DNA from: Phellopilus nigrolimitatus
Taxonomy: Eukaryota; Basidiomycota; Agaricomycetes; Hymenochaetales; Hymenochaetaceae
Direction of reading: 5' to 3'
NCBI GenBank assembly: GCA_021029095.1
Contig: JAJOHG010000036.1
Coordinates: 1 to 64,000, forward strand
Length of the DNA stretch: 64,000 nucleotides
The translations under genes and the position numbers were made by a program. Below are positions 44,511 to 54,839 of the stretch, one piece after another. Each line of letters begins with the position of its first letter. Position 1 is the first letter of the stretch. The notes beneath the pieces are model-generated. The model saw nothing but the letters and a program-made list of their open reading frames with translations. It was not told the origin of the DNA and made no database searches.

Positions 44511-45648
44511 CCTTAGAGAAACACGAATAAAATGCGGCTGTTGTTTGGTCTCTGTCTTCCGTACTTGCACCTGTGAAAAAGTGATGCATGCGATTGCGAG
44601 CGGTATATGCATATATCTGTGTTTGTGTACTACATATACACGTATAACCTGTTTTTTTTTCTTCGTTCCCCTACAAATAAATCTGCATTCAACACGAGGA
44701 AAGTCCTGGACATGTAGCGTTAATAGTCAAAGGCAATGTGTGCATTATCCAATCGAAACTCCAAGGAAGCAAGCAAATATGGATGATACCCGTTCATGCG
44801 GAACAACATTTAGACCCAAGAGCACCTGCTGGAGTTCTAGATCTAGGGGAGTCGGTAGCATCCAGCTAGCAGAGTACAGGCAAATCGCAGCCGCTGGTAC
44901 GGGCAAACCGCGAACATGAGAAAAGCCACAATGATAGACATTGCTGAACTTGTACTTTATACAACCTCATTCAGGCAAGAAATAAAAAAGAATAAAAGGC
45001 GGGGGAGCTGATATCATACGCGCCGCCAAGGACGGCGACCGCGCATGTACTCTGAACAAGTCGATGCACACAAAAGCGGGCGAGCTGGTTCTCCCGGGCT
45101 AAACTCGATCACTCCCCAGGGAGCCGACTGCCCTCAAAGCAAATTGATTATTAGCCCGTATGAGAAACAGACAAAGGACGGCGCACCTCTGCACCTGGCC
45201 AGCAGCAAAATTTGCGACCAGCCTGGAGACCGTCTCCTTTGCCCTGCCACACACTTGCTTTGCTTCCGTAACCGGGAAGACAAAAATGCCATTCTGGCCG
45301 ACGCAGCTACGACAGTAACGAGGCTACACTTCTCCAGCATCCGGTTTGCCAGTACTTTGCATTGACTCTATCGCGACGGTTGCGGTATGCATCCCAGGAT
45401 TGACACTCTGAAGTTCTGCAATAGTTACCAGTGGCATATCCGTTGTCCTCTCATGACCAAAGAGGCAGGCCGTGCACAAAGGCAGCAGTATGCAATGTTA
45501 AGGCAGCGTGCTATATAAACCTGCACATAATTTCCAGTTAACATCATCACTGAAGGACCCACAGTAATCTCAGAAACGTGAGTGACTCGTAGAGACCCGG
45601 AGGTCTGTTTGTTGCTGACAGCTTTGTGCATGGCATGCAGAACTCAGA
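44511..45648 (+). promoter_or_regulatory. Spacer and shared upstream region of gene copy d
   Basis: It matches the reverse complement of 28200-29180. The TATA box CTATATAAAC is at 45511-45520. GTGAGTGACT (about 45581) and GCATGCAG (about 45641) look like a 5'-UTR intron ending just before the ATG. Confidence 0.55.
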
Positions 45649-46170
45649 ATGAAACCAATTGATATCTCAGAATTCGATCCTGACTCTCTCTTCCTTGTCT
45701 TTACAAAACACACACCGGAATGCAGGCTCGCGTATATACTGTTCACGAGCGAAAACCTAGACACTCGTAGCAAGCTCATTCAGGTTGCAAGCACAGCAGT
45801 GCTCGACTTTGAGGGAGTTTGGAAAACAAGAGGGCCCTATAAGGCGCTCTTAAAACTCGAAAATGGAATCATCACATATTACGAACTCCATACCGCCGTC
45901 AAGCTCAACAAAATGCCATTGAGCCAGGAACATTCCATGTCAGTCTTCGACAACTTATACTGCAACTTCCCCGACTTCAATTACGAGCCACTCAAAGACT
46001 ATCTTGCACACGTCCTGGCATTCCTGTCTCAAGACAGTTTCAACTTCCTTGACAAGCCCAAAGATATGACGAACGATGAACTCGCACGTAACCTAATCAA
46101 GCTTGCGGAAGAAGAAATCGAGGGAGATGGAAGAGTTATTTCGCTTTCGGAGTTGGGGGAGAAGAAGTGA
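45649..46170 (+). CDS. Unknown small-protein family member, copy d (173 aa)
   Basis: Complete frame with all family blocks: DSLFLVFTKHTPECRLAYILFTSE, YELHTAVKLNKMPLSQEHS, KDYLAHVLAFLSQDSFNFLD, MTNDELARNLIKLAEEEIEG, RVISLSELGEKK. It has the complete shared promoter region with TATA box and probable 5'-UTR intron, so it is the best candidate for an expressed member. There is no known domain or enzymatic motif and no membrane segment. The downstream block of its unit is cut at 46391 by a solo LTR. Confidence 0.72.
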   Translation: MKPIDISEFDPDSLFLVFTKHTPECRLAYILFTSENLDTRSKLIQVASTAVLDFEGVWKTRGPYKALLKLENGIITYYELHTAVKLNKMPLSQEHSMSVFDNLYCNFPDFNYEPLKDYLAHVLAFLSQDSFNFLDKPKDMTNDELARNLIKLAEEEIEGDGRVISLSELGEKK

Positions 46171-46798
46171 GCCAAATGGCAGTTTTTCCAGAGAATGTAT
46201 ACATTGCATAACCTGTAGTAGCGTAGCAGCTTGAAATATCTGCTCTGGCCTAATGTGACACTGCTCGAGAATATAAAAGACAATGAAATATCAGCGAATA
46301 TCGCAAATAAAAATAATAATCATAATCATAAAACGAGTGGGGTGCTTACATTGTGTGCTTTGAGCATATTTAGGATCGGAAAGCAGGAATGTGTTAGAAC
46401 TTACCTTGCTTACCTCACGACCCCCCTTACATCATTCCTTCCTCACTCCATTAGGCCCTTCACCTTTCCATTATCTTTCCCTTAGTTCATGGTAGAGCCT
46501 AGCACGACTCCCTGGAACCCGCAGGTATCCGTGACCCGACTCGGACTGCAGACCCGTGGGAAACGGGTTTTCGCGGGTCCGGGTTCAGAATTTGTGTTTT
46601 TCCAAAACCTGTGGGTAATTCACACAGGTTTTCAAGCTTAGAGTGGCCAAGGTAATTTATTTGTATATTGTATGTATGTACAGTATGTATGGTTAATATG
46701 CTTCGTAATCTACACATGTATGCTCCCAGGTCCACAGCAAAAAAAGGAAAGGTGCGAGCTCGCGAGGCCCGCCCGCGTCCGCCCGCCGAAAGCAGCAC

Positions 46799-48665
46799 CT
46801 AAAAGTCGACCAGGTCCACTTCGACGGAGCTCGCGACGATGCTCTCGAACGCCCGTTTCCCGAGCACGCCCTTCTGCGAGGGCGGGGCGACACGGAGCGC
46901 ATGCCTCCCCAAGTGCAAGCAACGCGCCGAGCATCGGCGTCCCGTTCGGCGAGTCCCTGCGGAGATACGCTATGGGGCAAAGTCAGTCGGGCGGGCGCAG
47001 CAAAAAACAGAAGCAAAACGCACTTGAAAACGCCCGGCGTGCCCGGCCGTGAGCCAGTCGCAGAAGCCGCGCGCGTCAGGCGCGTCTTCTTCCTGCGCTC
47101 CGCCTCGGCCTCGTAACCTCCGTGCGGCGCACAGCGTTGCGGTTCGCCTGTCGGTTGCGCTCGTTCACCTTCGTGAGGATGTCCTCCCTTTCGGACCGCA
47201 CCCTGCCGCGTATCGAGCGCGGCGCTCTCCGCGAAGTCGCGATGCATCTGCGCGAGCGCGCGCATGCGCACGAGCTCCGCGCGCTCGAGCGCGGCCTTCG
47301 TCTCGGTTGTGCGCGTCTTCGGCAGGCTGTGGTTCAGCTCTGCCTTGCGCGCGAGGATCGCAGGAATGTCCGCCTGTGCGCGCGTGTTTCCAGCAGCCGC
47401 TCCTTTCTGAGCGCGAGGGGCAAGCACGCACCTCCGTTAATAAATGACTCGTCAGCTTGGCGAACTGCTGCAGCTTCTCGATCATGCGCTTCGCAGGGAG
47501 CTTGACTTTCTCGTGCTCACACGTTGCTTTGATCCGGTGCCACTCGTCCTGTAGGATCATTGACCTTTTGTTCCGATGCCTGGTTGCTGGACAAACAGTC
47601 TGGTGCCTCTGTGAACGCCGCGTTGGAAACCTTGTCCATCGGGAACACTTTGATAGCCGCGCCGTGCCGCAGCTCGAGTCTGGTGTCGAAGTACTCGTTT
47701 TCAAATTTATAGGGCTTGGCTGGGTTTGAGCCGAGGTCTTGGGAGGCGCATGCTCAGAACACTAGAAACGACACAGGCGAGGACGCAACACGTACTTGCG
47801 ATCTCGCAAATTCGATACACGGGCTGGCCTTGGTCTGTACCAATAAGGTAGCGCACCCATGAACCTCTGCAGTGGACCAACCGTCAAAAGGTTCGAGGGA
47901 CGACAGAATGTCGGGCAAGTTACCTTTGACGAAATCCTCGAACCACGGCATCAATGCGTACTTGACAAGCTTGCTGCGTGAAAGTCGGCACTTCTCGAGA
48001 TCTTCCATAGTAAGGTCTTCGTCCTCGGGCTTCGTCTTGTTTAGGAGGCGTGACTCGCGCTCCTCCTGCTGCTCGAGTCTGCTGATCTGCCTGTCTTCCT
48101 CGTCTTCGGAGGATATCTCCATGTCCATCGGTGACGAAGAACACTTCTGCTTCGGTGAGTTGATCCTTGTCTGTTGGCAGTTTAGGAGAAGGATGCAGAC
48201 CAGCAATGAACAACGCACCCGCTTCTTCTCGCTCTTCGCCTTCCTTTTCGCCTTCAGTACGTCCAACTTACATGTCTTCTCCTTCGTTGCTCCCCTCACT
48301 TGATGGGCGCCTAGGAAGCATTATCAGAGAGAAGTAATTGGTGCACAGAATCCAGTAGTCACGCTTTGCGGCCTTAAGACACGTTGTCCTTGCGCTGTGC
48401 GCGCAGCATCTGATTGAGATTGTGTTTGTCCTGGATGTGCTGCATTTCCTCCAGATGTTAAGCAAGGATGTTCTCGCGTTCAATTTCGGGAAGCTGTATG
48501 AGCCTGTAAAGATAGAAACTGAGTCGAGCCAGATCGCGCGAAACGGTAGATGCGATACTCACTTGACTCCGTCCGTCTCGTCCACGAATTTTCCTTCCAA
48601 TGGGTCTGGGTTCAAGTTGTCCTCTTCGCTTTCATACTCTTGCTCAGAATCAGAATTGGCCACCA
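46799..48665 (-). pseudogene. RTF1: Captured RTF1-like gene (Paf1-complex subunit, Plus3 domain)
   Basis: In minus-strand order: NSDSEQEYESEEDNLNPDPL then EGKFVDETDGVK, a KAAKRD region, LKAKRKAKSEKKRVR, acidic SSEDEEDRQISRLE, the Plus3 domain (MEDLEKCRLSRSKLVKYALM, PWFEDFVK, an intron, GSWVRYLIGTDQGQPVYRIC, FENEYFDTRLELRHGAAIKV, FPMDKVSNAAF), EWHRIKATCEHEKVKLPAKR, ADIPAILARKAELN, and a C-terminus ending ESIVASSVEVDLVDF with its stop at 46799. Rtf1 links Paf1C to chromatin and transcription elongation. The N-terminus is missing, several frame changes are present and introns are retained. Confidence 0.85.
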
Positions 48666-48689
48666 CACTTTAATGCGGTGGGCGAGGGT

Positions 48690-48880
48690 GATGGGCCCGC
48701 CCGCGCGGGGTCGACGGTATTGAAAAAGCCAGTCTGGGCTGCGGGTGACGCGGTGTCGGTGCGTGCGCACTGCTGGGACCGGGAGCAGCATGCGATGGCG
48801 AGGGAGGCGAGGACGCGGGTGGGCTACCTGGAGGCCGTGCGTGGAGTTGGCGAGGAAGACCCGCAAGGAGCTGTGAACAA
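48690..48880 (+). other. Unidentified cargo segment
   Basis: A GC-rich plus-strand open frame (VLKKPVWAAGDAVSV ... AREARTRVGYLEAVRG) lies between the RTF1 piece and the right-type end. It is open on both strands and unrecognised. It may be an exon from another host gene. Confidence 0.35.
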
Positions 48881-49452
48881 ACCGTGACCTCCGTGACCTG
48901 GAACCGTGGGAATTTGGTGACCTGCAGATCCGTGTCCCAACGGGTCCAGGTCAAGCCGGGTCCAGGTCTAGAATTTTTTGCCACGGGTGACCCGCCAACA
49001 GGTCCGGGTCAACCCGAGGTTCTACTCGTGCTATGCTCTAGTTCATGGCCTGACCCCTTCCTCATTGTACGCGCCCCTCCTGGGTGTTCCCCGCTCCACG
49101 CTCCACTGCCTCATTCCATGCTCCACAGTACACGCCCCTTACGGGCCTTTCCCTCACGTTCCCCTCATGTCATGCTGCGCATGACTCCATAGCCCCACTG
49201 ACATCATAGTCAGTCTCACAGTATATATAGGTACATCGCTGGGACCTTAAGCCCCAGCTTGACCTCCTGTTCTATAGCTAGCATAGTCTTGCTATTCATC
49301 GCCCTTGCTCTTCATAGTCTTGCGCTCAGCACTTCACAGTCTTGCCATAGTCATCGTCGCCTTGTCACAGTCAAGCCTCACGTCACTCGTCACGTCACTG
49401 TCCACAGTCACGCTCCTCGCTCCATTAGGCAAGACCCTGTTACTCCGTAACA

Positions 49453-50038
49453 GAATGGAGATGGATAGAGCATCGTGTTAGCTAGTCATGTCATGCTGCA
49501 GCAGGAGCGCGCAGCGCAAAGTTAGAACAGCGCTGTATCCGCTACAGACTGCAAGCTCGGCAATTGACCGAAGCCCCATGCTCGACGAGCCATGGGCACC
49601 TGAGGTCCGATTTGTCTATTTGTTTGTGTCCATTGAAGAAAAAGACGAGGAAGGCGTCTGCGCGCCTGCAGAGCAGTACCCATTCTTCCTGGCGACGCAG
49701 TCCTCGCAGTACTCTCTGTCGCGGCCCCTACAATCGATCTCGCATGCATGAGTGGCCAAGGGCCTTCTGGAAATATACTTGAAACAGCTGGAATGAGATT
49801 ATGCACACTTGTTGAAAGTAGCTCACCTCCTGAAATTACATTTCGCAACGAACAAATCAAAGGGGCCAATCAGAACCTCCGAGTCAAAACAGACAGTGGC
49901 TTGATGCACGGCTCGACAACATGCCTATGTGCTCACTGAGAGGGCTGACGCGCGGCTTGGCTGATGCGGCTCCTCTGCGATGGAGATGCAATACGGTTTG
50001 TTTTGGATGGATGAGAAGAGCTGGCAGCGGCGCGCGGA
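49453..50038 (+). repeat. Inverted downstream block and leader half of a repeat unit
   Basis: This is the reverse complement of 30640-31210 with high similarity, continuing unit sequence from 46391. It stops at GCGCGGA (50032-50038), the complement of the TCCGCGC that precedes the other CACTTCAGG end at 35812. Confidence 0.7.
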
Positions 50039-50828
50039 CACTTCAGGCACCCCCCTACAGAGGACCTAATAGGTATAACTCTCCCCAAGAGGGTTTGGCC
50101 TATTAGGTCCCCTTTTTCAGTGGCATTCCCAAGGGGTGTGGGTTTTCCCAGAGGTCTGGATTTTCCCAATTTCGGGAATTCCCCAGACTGATCTCAGGGT
50201 CTCTGGGAAAACCCAGCCATGGGTAATCCCATAGCTTGTCACTGGCTGTCAGGGGGTCCTGGTTTGGGAATTCCCCAATAAATAGACCTAATTATAGCAG
50301 TTTTTTCTTTGCTGCATAATATACATATACTGGATTCTATAGTACAAATTAGAGCCCAAACCACAGCTTGATCTGGCCTGGGATACCAGGGGTTTAGTAC
50401 AAACTAGGTCAGAGGCAGAGGTCAGTCAGGACATCATTCCTCTGACAAAATACAGGGAATTGAGCCACAATGTATATTCAGGCTTTCTTTTTATTGTACA
50501 TGTCAATATGCCATACCACAAGGATAAGTTCTCTTTCTAAAACTCTCATGGTAAAGTTGTAGACATATTGCACAGACTCATTTTAGAACAGTATAAAAGA
50601 AAACATGTTGGATTGCACAACTTATATCCTAAGATACAGATTAGGGCTCATCACGAGTCCACCCGTGGGTTGACCCGGACCCGTTGGCGGGTCACCCGTG
50701 ACAAAAAAACCTCGACCCGGATCCGCCTTGACCCGGACCCGTTGGGACACAGATCCACGGGTCACCCAATTCCCACGGTTCCAGGTCACGGGTTTGATCA
50801 CGGCCCCTGCGGGTCATCTTGACATGAC

Positions 50829-51735
50829 TTTGCGCTGTTCAGGCTCACCGGTGACACTTCCGAGAACACTCAGGACCTCCTTCTCCTCGATGTCGCGCCG
50901 CTCTCGCTCGGTATCGAGACTGCCGGCGGTGTCATGACCGCGCTCATCAAGCGTAACACAACTGTCCCGACGAAGAAGTCCGAAATCTTCTCGACGTACG
51001 TGGACAACCAGCCCGGTGTCCTTATCCAGGTCTTCGAGGGCGAGCGTGCGCGCACAAAGGACAACAACCTCCTCGGCAAGTTCGAGCTTTCTGGTATCCC
51101 TCCTGCGCCGCGTGGTGTTCCTCAGGTTGAGGTCACCTTCGACATCGACGGTATCCTTAATGTATCCGCCTTGGATAAGACGACCGGAAAGTCGAACCGC
51201 ATCACAATCACCAACGACAAGGGTCGTCTTACGAAGGAGGAGATCGAGCGTATGGTCAGCGACGCTGAGAAGTTCGAGGGTAAGCTATTATTCAGTTCTA
51301 TCGTCCATATTGAAATCTGACTATATTTTCTTTATAGCTGAGGATGAGGAAGCCGCTTCGCCCATCACTGCCAAGAACGGCCTCGAGTCCTACGCGTAAA
51401 ACCTGCGCAACTCGATCATGGATGAGAAGGCGAAGGACAAGTTCGACGCGGACGACAAGACGCGCCTCGAGACCGCAGTGAACGAGGCGATTTCGTGGCT
51501 CGACAACTCGCAGGAGGCGTCGAAGGAGGAGTACAAGAAGAAGCAGAAGGAGCTCGAAGGCATCGCGGGCCCGATCATGCAGAAGTTCTACCAATCTGCA
51601 GGTGCGGGTGGAGCGCCTGGCGCGGACGGCTTCCCGGGTGCGGGCGGATTCCTTGGTGGCCCGGGGGCTCCTGGCGGCTTCCCAGGAGCCGGTGGCGCTC
51701 CGGACGCGTCAGAGGATAGTCCCAGTGTCGAGGGA
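50829..51735 (+). pseudogene. Captured cytosolic HSP70 fragment
   Basis: [20 protein letters not shown] then [20 protein letters not shown], the substrate-binding domain ([20 protein letters not shown]), an intron (about 51281-51338), AKNGLESYA, a TAA where the family has Tyr, [21 protein letters not shown] and a Gly/Ala/Pro-rich tail. The sequence breaks at PSVE, just before the EEVD terminus expected of cytosolic Hsp70. The nucleotide-binding domain is absent. The stop codon, missing tail and retained intron show a nonfunctional DNA-level copy. Confidence 0.93.
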
Positions 51736-51975
51736 GGTCAACTTATTGTGATGCGGACGAACCGCATCCGTCTACCTATTTTCCTCATCAATTCAATAGC
51801 GTCCCCGGCCCAGCAACTACCCAGGTTGGCAGGGATATCTGTTCATCGATGAGTGCATCGCTATTCTCCCTAAAGTGCGCCGCTGAACGATAACGTCGAC
51901 GCGTCCGACAGAAAGTGCCGCAGTGGGATGTGCCAGGACAAGCTCCGGGCGCCGCGCAACTAGCTCCCCCGATGC

Positions 51976-52795
51976 GAGTACGACGACAATGATGATGGTG
52001 CGGGCAGCCTTACACGCCAGCTCACGGAGACAGCGGTTGGCGTCCGCGAGATGAGCAAGCAACTCGGTTAGTCATATTCTTTGGCTTGGCGATCTCGTCA
52101 TTTGGTTGCAGAGGGTGTGCTACGGTGCGGTTTCTTTCCTCCATACACTATTGTGTTCTCTTTTCTGGTTTGAGTACTTACTGATCAATGTATCCTGCAG
52201 GCCGCGCTCGCGTGCGCTCGAACATCCAAAATGTGCTCATCATCACCCAGGTGCGGGACAACAGCCTCATCAAGCTCACGCACGAGCTCGCACTCTACCT
52301 GATGCAGAAGCCGCGCTACGGCGGGCGTGGGCTCGTCGTGTACGTCGACAACCAGCTGTGCTACAGCAAGCGCTTCGACACGGCCGGCATCGAGCACGAG
52401 CACCCCGAGCTCTTCGTGCCCTTCCCGCGGCGCCGGAGCTCGAGCAGCAACTCGCTCGCGTCGATGGCAAACGGCGCCGGCAACGGCAACGATGCAGAGT
52501 TTCAGACGAACCCCGAGGGCCAGCTGCGCTACTGGACGAGCGAGATGTGCAACAAGAGCCCGCACCTCCTCGACTTTGTCGTCACTGTGCGTGTCTTCTT
52601 ACCCCCCACGCTTCGCGTCCGGCTGGCTGACACCCCGGCTGTAATAGCTCGGCGGCGACGGCACTGTGCTCTTCGCGTCGTGGCTCTTCCAGCACATCAT
52701 GCCGCCGGTGCTGCAGTTCGCGCTCGGCTCGCTCGGCTTCCTCACGAACTTCGACTTCGCGGACCACCGCGCGGTGATGGCCGCGCTTCACTCAA
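51976..52795 (+). pseudogene. Captured NAD(H) kinase fragment
   Basis: DGAGSLTRQLTETAVGVREM (exon 1), an intron ending CTGCAG at about 52200, RARVRSNIQNVLIITQVRDN, LIKLTHELALYLMQKPRYGG, TSEMCNKSPHLLDFVVT, an intron, then the NAD-kinase signature LGGDGTVLFASWLF and FALGSLGFLTNFDF. The active-site GGDG is therefore present, but the sequence breaks shortly after FADHRAVM and joins SEC24 sequence. NAD kinases make NADP from NAD and ATP; this copy lacks the C-terminal half. Confidence 0.88.
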
Positions 52796-53452
52796 AACGG
52801 CGGCAGTATGCAGCAGGCGCGACGCAGGCATACTACGGCGGTGCGGATGGTTATGACGCGGATACAGCGCCAGGATGCCGCCTGCACCAGGTGTGGTGGC
52901 GGGCACGCAACCTGCTCCAGGTGGGCAACTCTTCACGCTCAGCCTTGTCGGCGAGAGCCAGTTTGCGGGGCGGCAGACTCAGCAGTCGTTCCAGTCCGCC
53001 ACACTTGAACACATCAACGCACCGGGCTTCGGTAGCGGCGCACCCGTGCATCCACCTGTGCAGCCGGGATACCAGCGGCAGATGGGCACGATGACAGACC
53101 AGTTCTCGCAGATGGGGCTCGGAGGCGGGCAAAAGCCACACGTGCTGTATACCACAAAGCTACTGATGGTCCTGCCTGACCCGCGCGAACTGTACGCGCT
53201 GCCTCCTGAGTTCCACATACTGCCGAATGCGTGCATCTCACCATTGCCGCACGCGAATGCGGACCCATCTTACCAGCGCTGCACAATCAATGCAGTTCCG
53301 ACGACCCTCGCGCTGCTCGACAAATCCAAACTACCTCTTGGACTCGTCCTCACGCCGTGCCGCTCACTCAAGGAGGGTGCTATTCCGGTCCCACTCGTCA
53401 CCGACACTGTCATTGTGTGCTGCCGCTACTGCAGGACATCGTTTGTGTAGTT
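52796..53452 (+). pseudogene. Captured SEC24 fragment, N-terminal part (COPII coat)
   Basis: [20 protein letters not shown], a frame change, PPAPGVVAG ... [75 protein letters not shown], then [17 protein letters not shown]. The zinc-finger cysteines (Sec24 has RCRRCRxY) are partly altered. Sec24 selects cargo in COPII vesicles. The fragment ends within the zinc finger. The NAD-kinase/SEC24 join at about 52796 is an open chimeric frame for about 100 codons. Confidence 0.85.
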
Positions 53453-53728
53453 CATGATGGTGGCAACCAATGGTACTGATGTACATACCTACATACACAC
53501 AAGATATAATATTGCTACTCTATCCTTGAAAACCTGTGTGTACTACCCGCAGGTTTTCAAAAAACACAATTTCTCAACCCAGACCCGTGACAATCTGTTT
53601 CCCACGGATCACCCGTTGACGGGTGATCCGTGAATACGGATCAGCAGTCCGGGTTGAATCACGAGTCTCCACGGGTATCAAGGACTCGTGATGAGCCCTA
53701 ATACAGATAACATTATCCTGACTACTAG

Positions 53729-54421
53729 TAGTGTTCTCAAAGGTCGGGTCTGACCCGCTCTGACCCGGGGTCGACCCTCGACCCGACCCGCGGGTCAGGT
53801 CGCTATCGGGCCAGGTCAAGGTGGGTCGGAGGTGGGTCAGGTCGAGGGTCAGCAATCTTGAAGAAATCCTGACCCGCACCGACCCCGGGTCAACCCTGAC
53901 CTGACCCCCGACCCGGACAGCCTCTCAACCTATCATAAATGAAAATCAATTGAAAAATTAAGCTATCGCAGTTCACACGACAATCGAATCTGGACATCAG
54001 AATTCCGAAAATTTCCAAAGAAAATTAAAATGAAGTAAAATGTGTCACATACATAGACAAATATGGTGTGTAATATACTCTTGTGACATGCTTATGAATC
54101 AATCCTTAGTTTGTAAACTGTTGCTTTGGCTCGTTGGAAAGGCAAATCAATCTCGGACAATTAGTAAAGCATAGTACATGTAATATCTGAAAAAGTATTG
54201 TGCAGCCTTTCTTTCCAATATTCACTGAAGGAAACTCAAGATTTTTTTTTTTCTTGCGGGTCAGCGGGTCGACCCTGGGTCGACCCTCTGGGTCGGGTCA
54301 GCAGCGGGTCGGAGCAGGTCAGGCCGCAGGTCAGCAAAAGTCAGAAAAGCTGACCCAGGTCGGGGTCAGGGTCAGACAAAATGTGCCCCGACCTGACCTG
54401 ACCCGACCTTTGAGAACACTA
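53729..54421. mobile_element. Small DNA element with TAGTGTTCTCAAAGGTCGGG ends
   Basis: The 693-bp element has inverted ends TAGTGTTCTCAAAGGTCGGG. The sequence ATCCTGACT occurs at 53715-53723 and 54422-54430, and the empty site is visible near 36421. Five extra bases (ACTAG) sit between the left duplication and the left end. Both subterminal regions are dense in GACC/GGGTCGACC repeats. No gene inside. Probably hAT-like, but a different family from the TAGRGC elements. Confidence 0.75.
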
Positions 54422-54486
54422 ATCCTGACTGTACGGCACTATACAATTTTACTATGTGATTATATGTAGTTATATGAGGCATTTAC

Positions 54487-54690
54487 AAGCTTGGGAACTC
54501 CCAGCATGGGTATTCCCAAGCTTGGAAAATCCCAGCATGGACATTCCCAAGACTGGGAACTCCCAACATGGACATTCCCAAGATTGGGAAATCCCAGCAT
54601 GGGTCTTCCCAAGCTTGGGAAGTCCCAACACTGGGAACTCCCAAGTTTGGGAGATCCCAGCTTGGGCATTCCCAAGCTCAGGATTTCCCA
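54487..54690. repeat. Tandem CCCAAGCTTGGG array, second copy
   Basis: This is the same array as 36485-36660 but with one or two extra units, so copy number has changed since the two end segments separated. Confidence 0.85.
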
Positions 54691-54839
54691 GCTAGACAAA
54701 GCATACTTAGGATAAGTCTTTCACACCTTAAAATTCAATGCATTATAATAAGACAATATTACAGGTGGGTGTAGGAGCTGTACAAGATTACCTGGGTGCT
54801 AATTACCACATTTCCAGACGTGATAATTTTAAAGTTTCA

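Larger units (their letters stand above)
46493..49040 (+). mobile_element. Gene-carrying hAT element with RTF1 cargo
   Basis: The left-type end is TAGAGCCTAGCACGA and the right-type end is the inverted TAGAGCATAGCACGAGTA. The 8-bp target duplication GTTCATGG is at 46485-46492 and 49041-49048. Subterminal regions match the 463-bp MITE at 36881. The 2.1-kb interior is host gene sequence (RTF1, plus an unidentified piece). There is no transposase, so it needs one supplied in trans. Confidence 0.92.
46392..49452. repeat. Solo LTR (about 505 bp) split by a gene-carrying hAT element
   Basis: TGTTAGAACT begins at 46392 and ...CCGTAACA ends at 49452, flanked by GAATG at 46387-46391 and 49453-49457. 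The uninterrupted unit sequence (GCAGGAATGGAGATGG near 42990) confirms the empty site. A TATA-like TATATATAG lies near 49222. No internal retrotransposon sequence remains, as expected after LTR-LTR recombination. Confidence 0.85.
50642..53700 (-). mobile_element. Gene-carrying hAT element with HSP70, NAD kinase and SEC24 cargo
   Basis: Perfect 19-bp terminal inverted repeats (TAGGGCTCATCACGAGTCC) and the 8-bp target duplication ATACAGAT at 50634-50641 and 53701-53708; the empty site is visible near 36410. The right-type end is at 50642 and the left-type end at 53700, so the element is inverted relative to the MITE at 36881. The 2.6-kb interior consists of three host gene fragments, all on the plus strand, and no transposase. 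Confidence 0.95.
50039..54758. mobile_element. CACTTCAGG-ended element, second end segment, with two nested elements
   Basis: 50039-50641, 53709-53723 and 54431-54758 together reproduce 35812-36742, interrupted by a gene-carrying hAT element (50642-53700) and a second small element (53729-54421). The inner boundary of this end segment is not defined; host gene fragments follow from about 54840. Confidence 0.65.

Noticed and set aside
46693..47427. 244-codon minus-strand frame as an independent gene
   Set aside because: Its N-terminal half is the C-terminal region of the captured RTF1 gene and the rest is RTF1 read in a shifted frame or intron.
52106..52644. Alternative frames in the NAD-kinase region
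   Set aside because: Shadow frames of a GC-rich exon; only one frame has the NAD-kinase signature.
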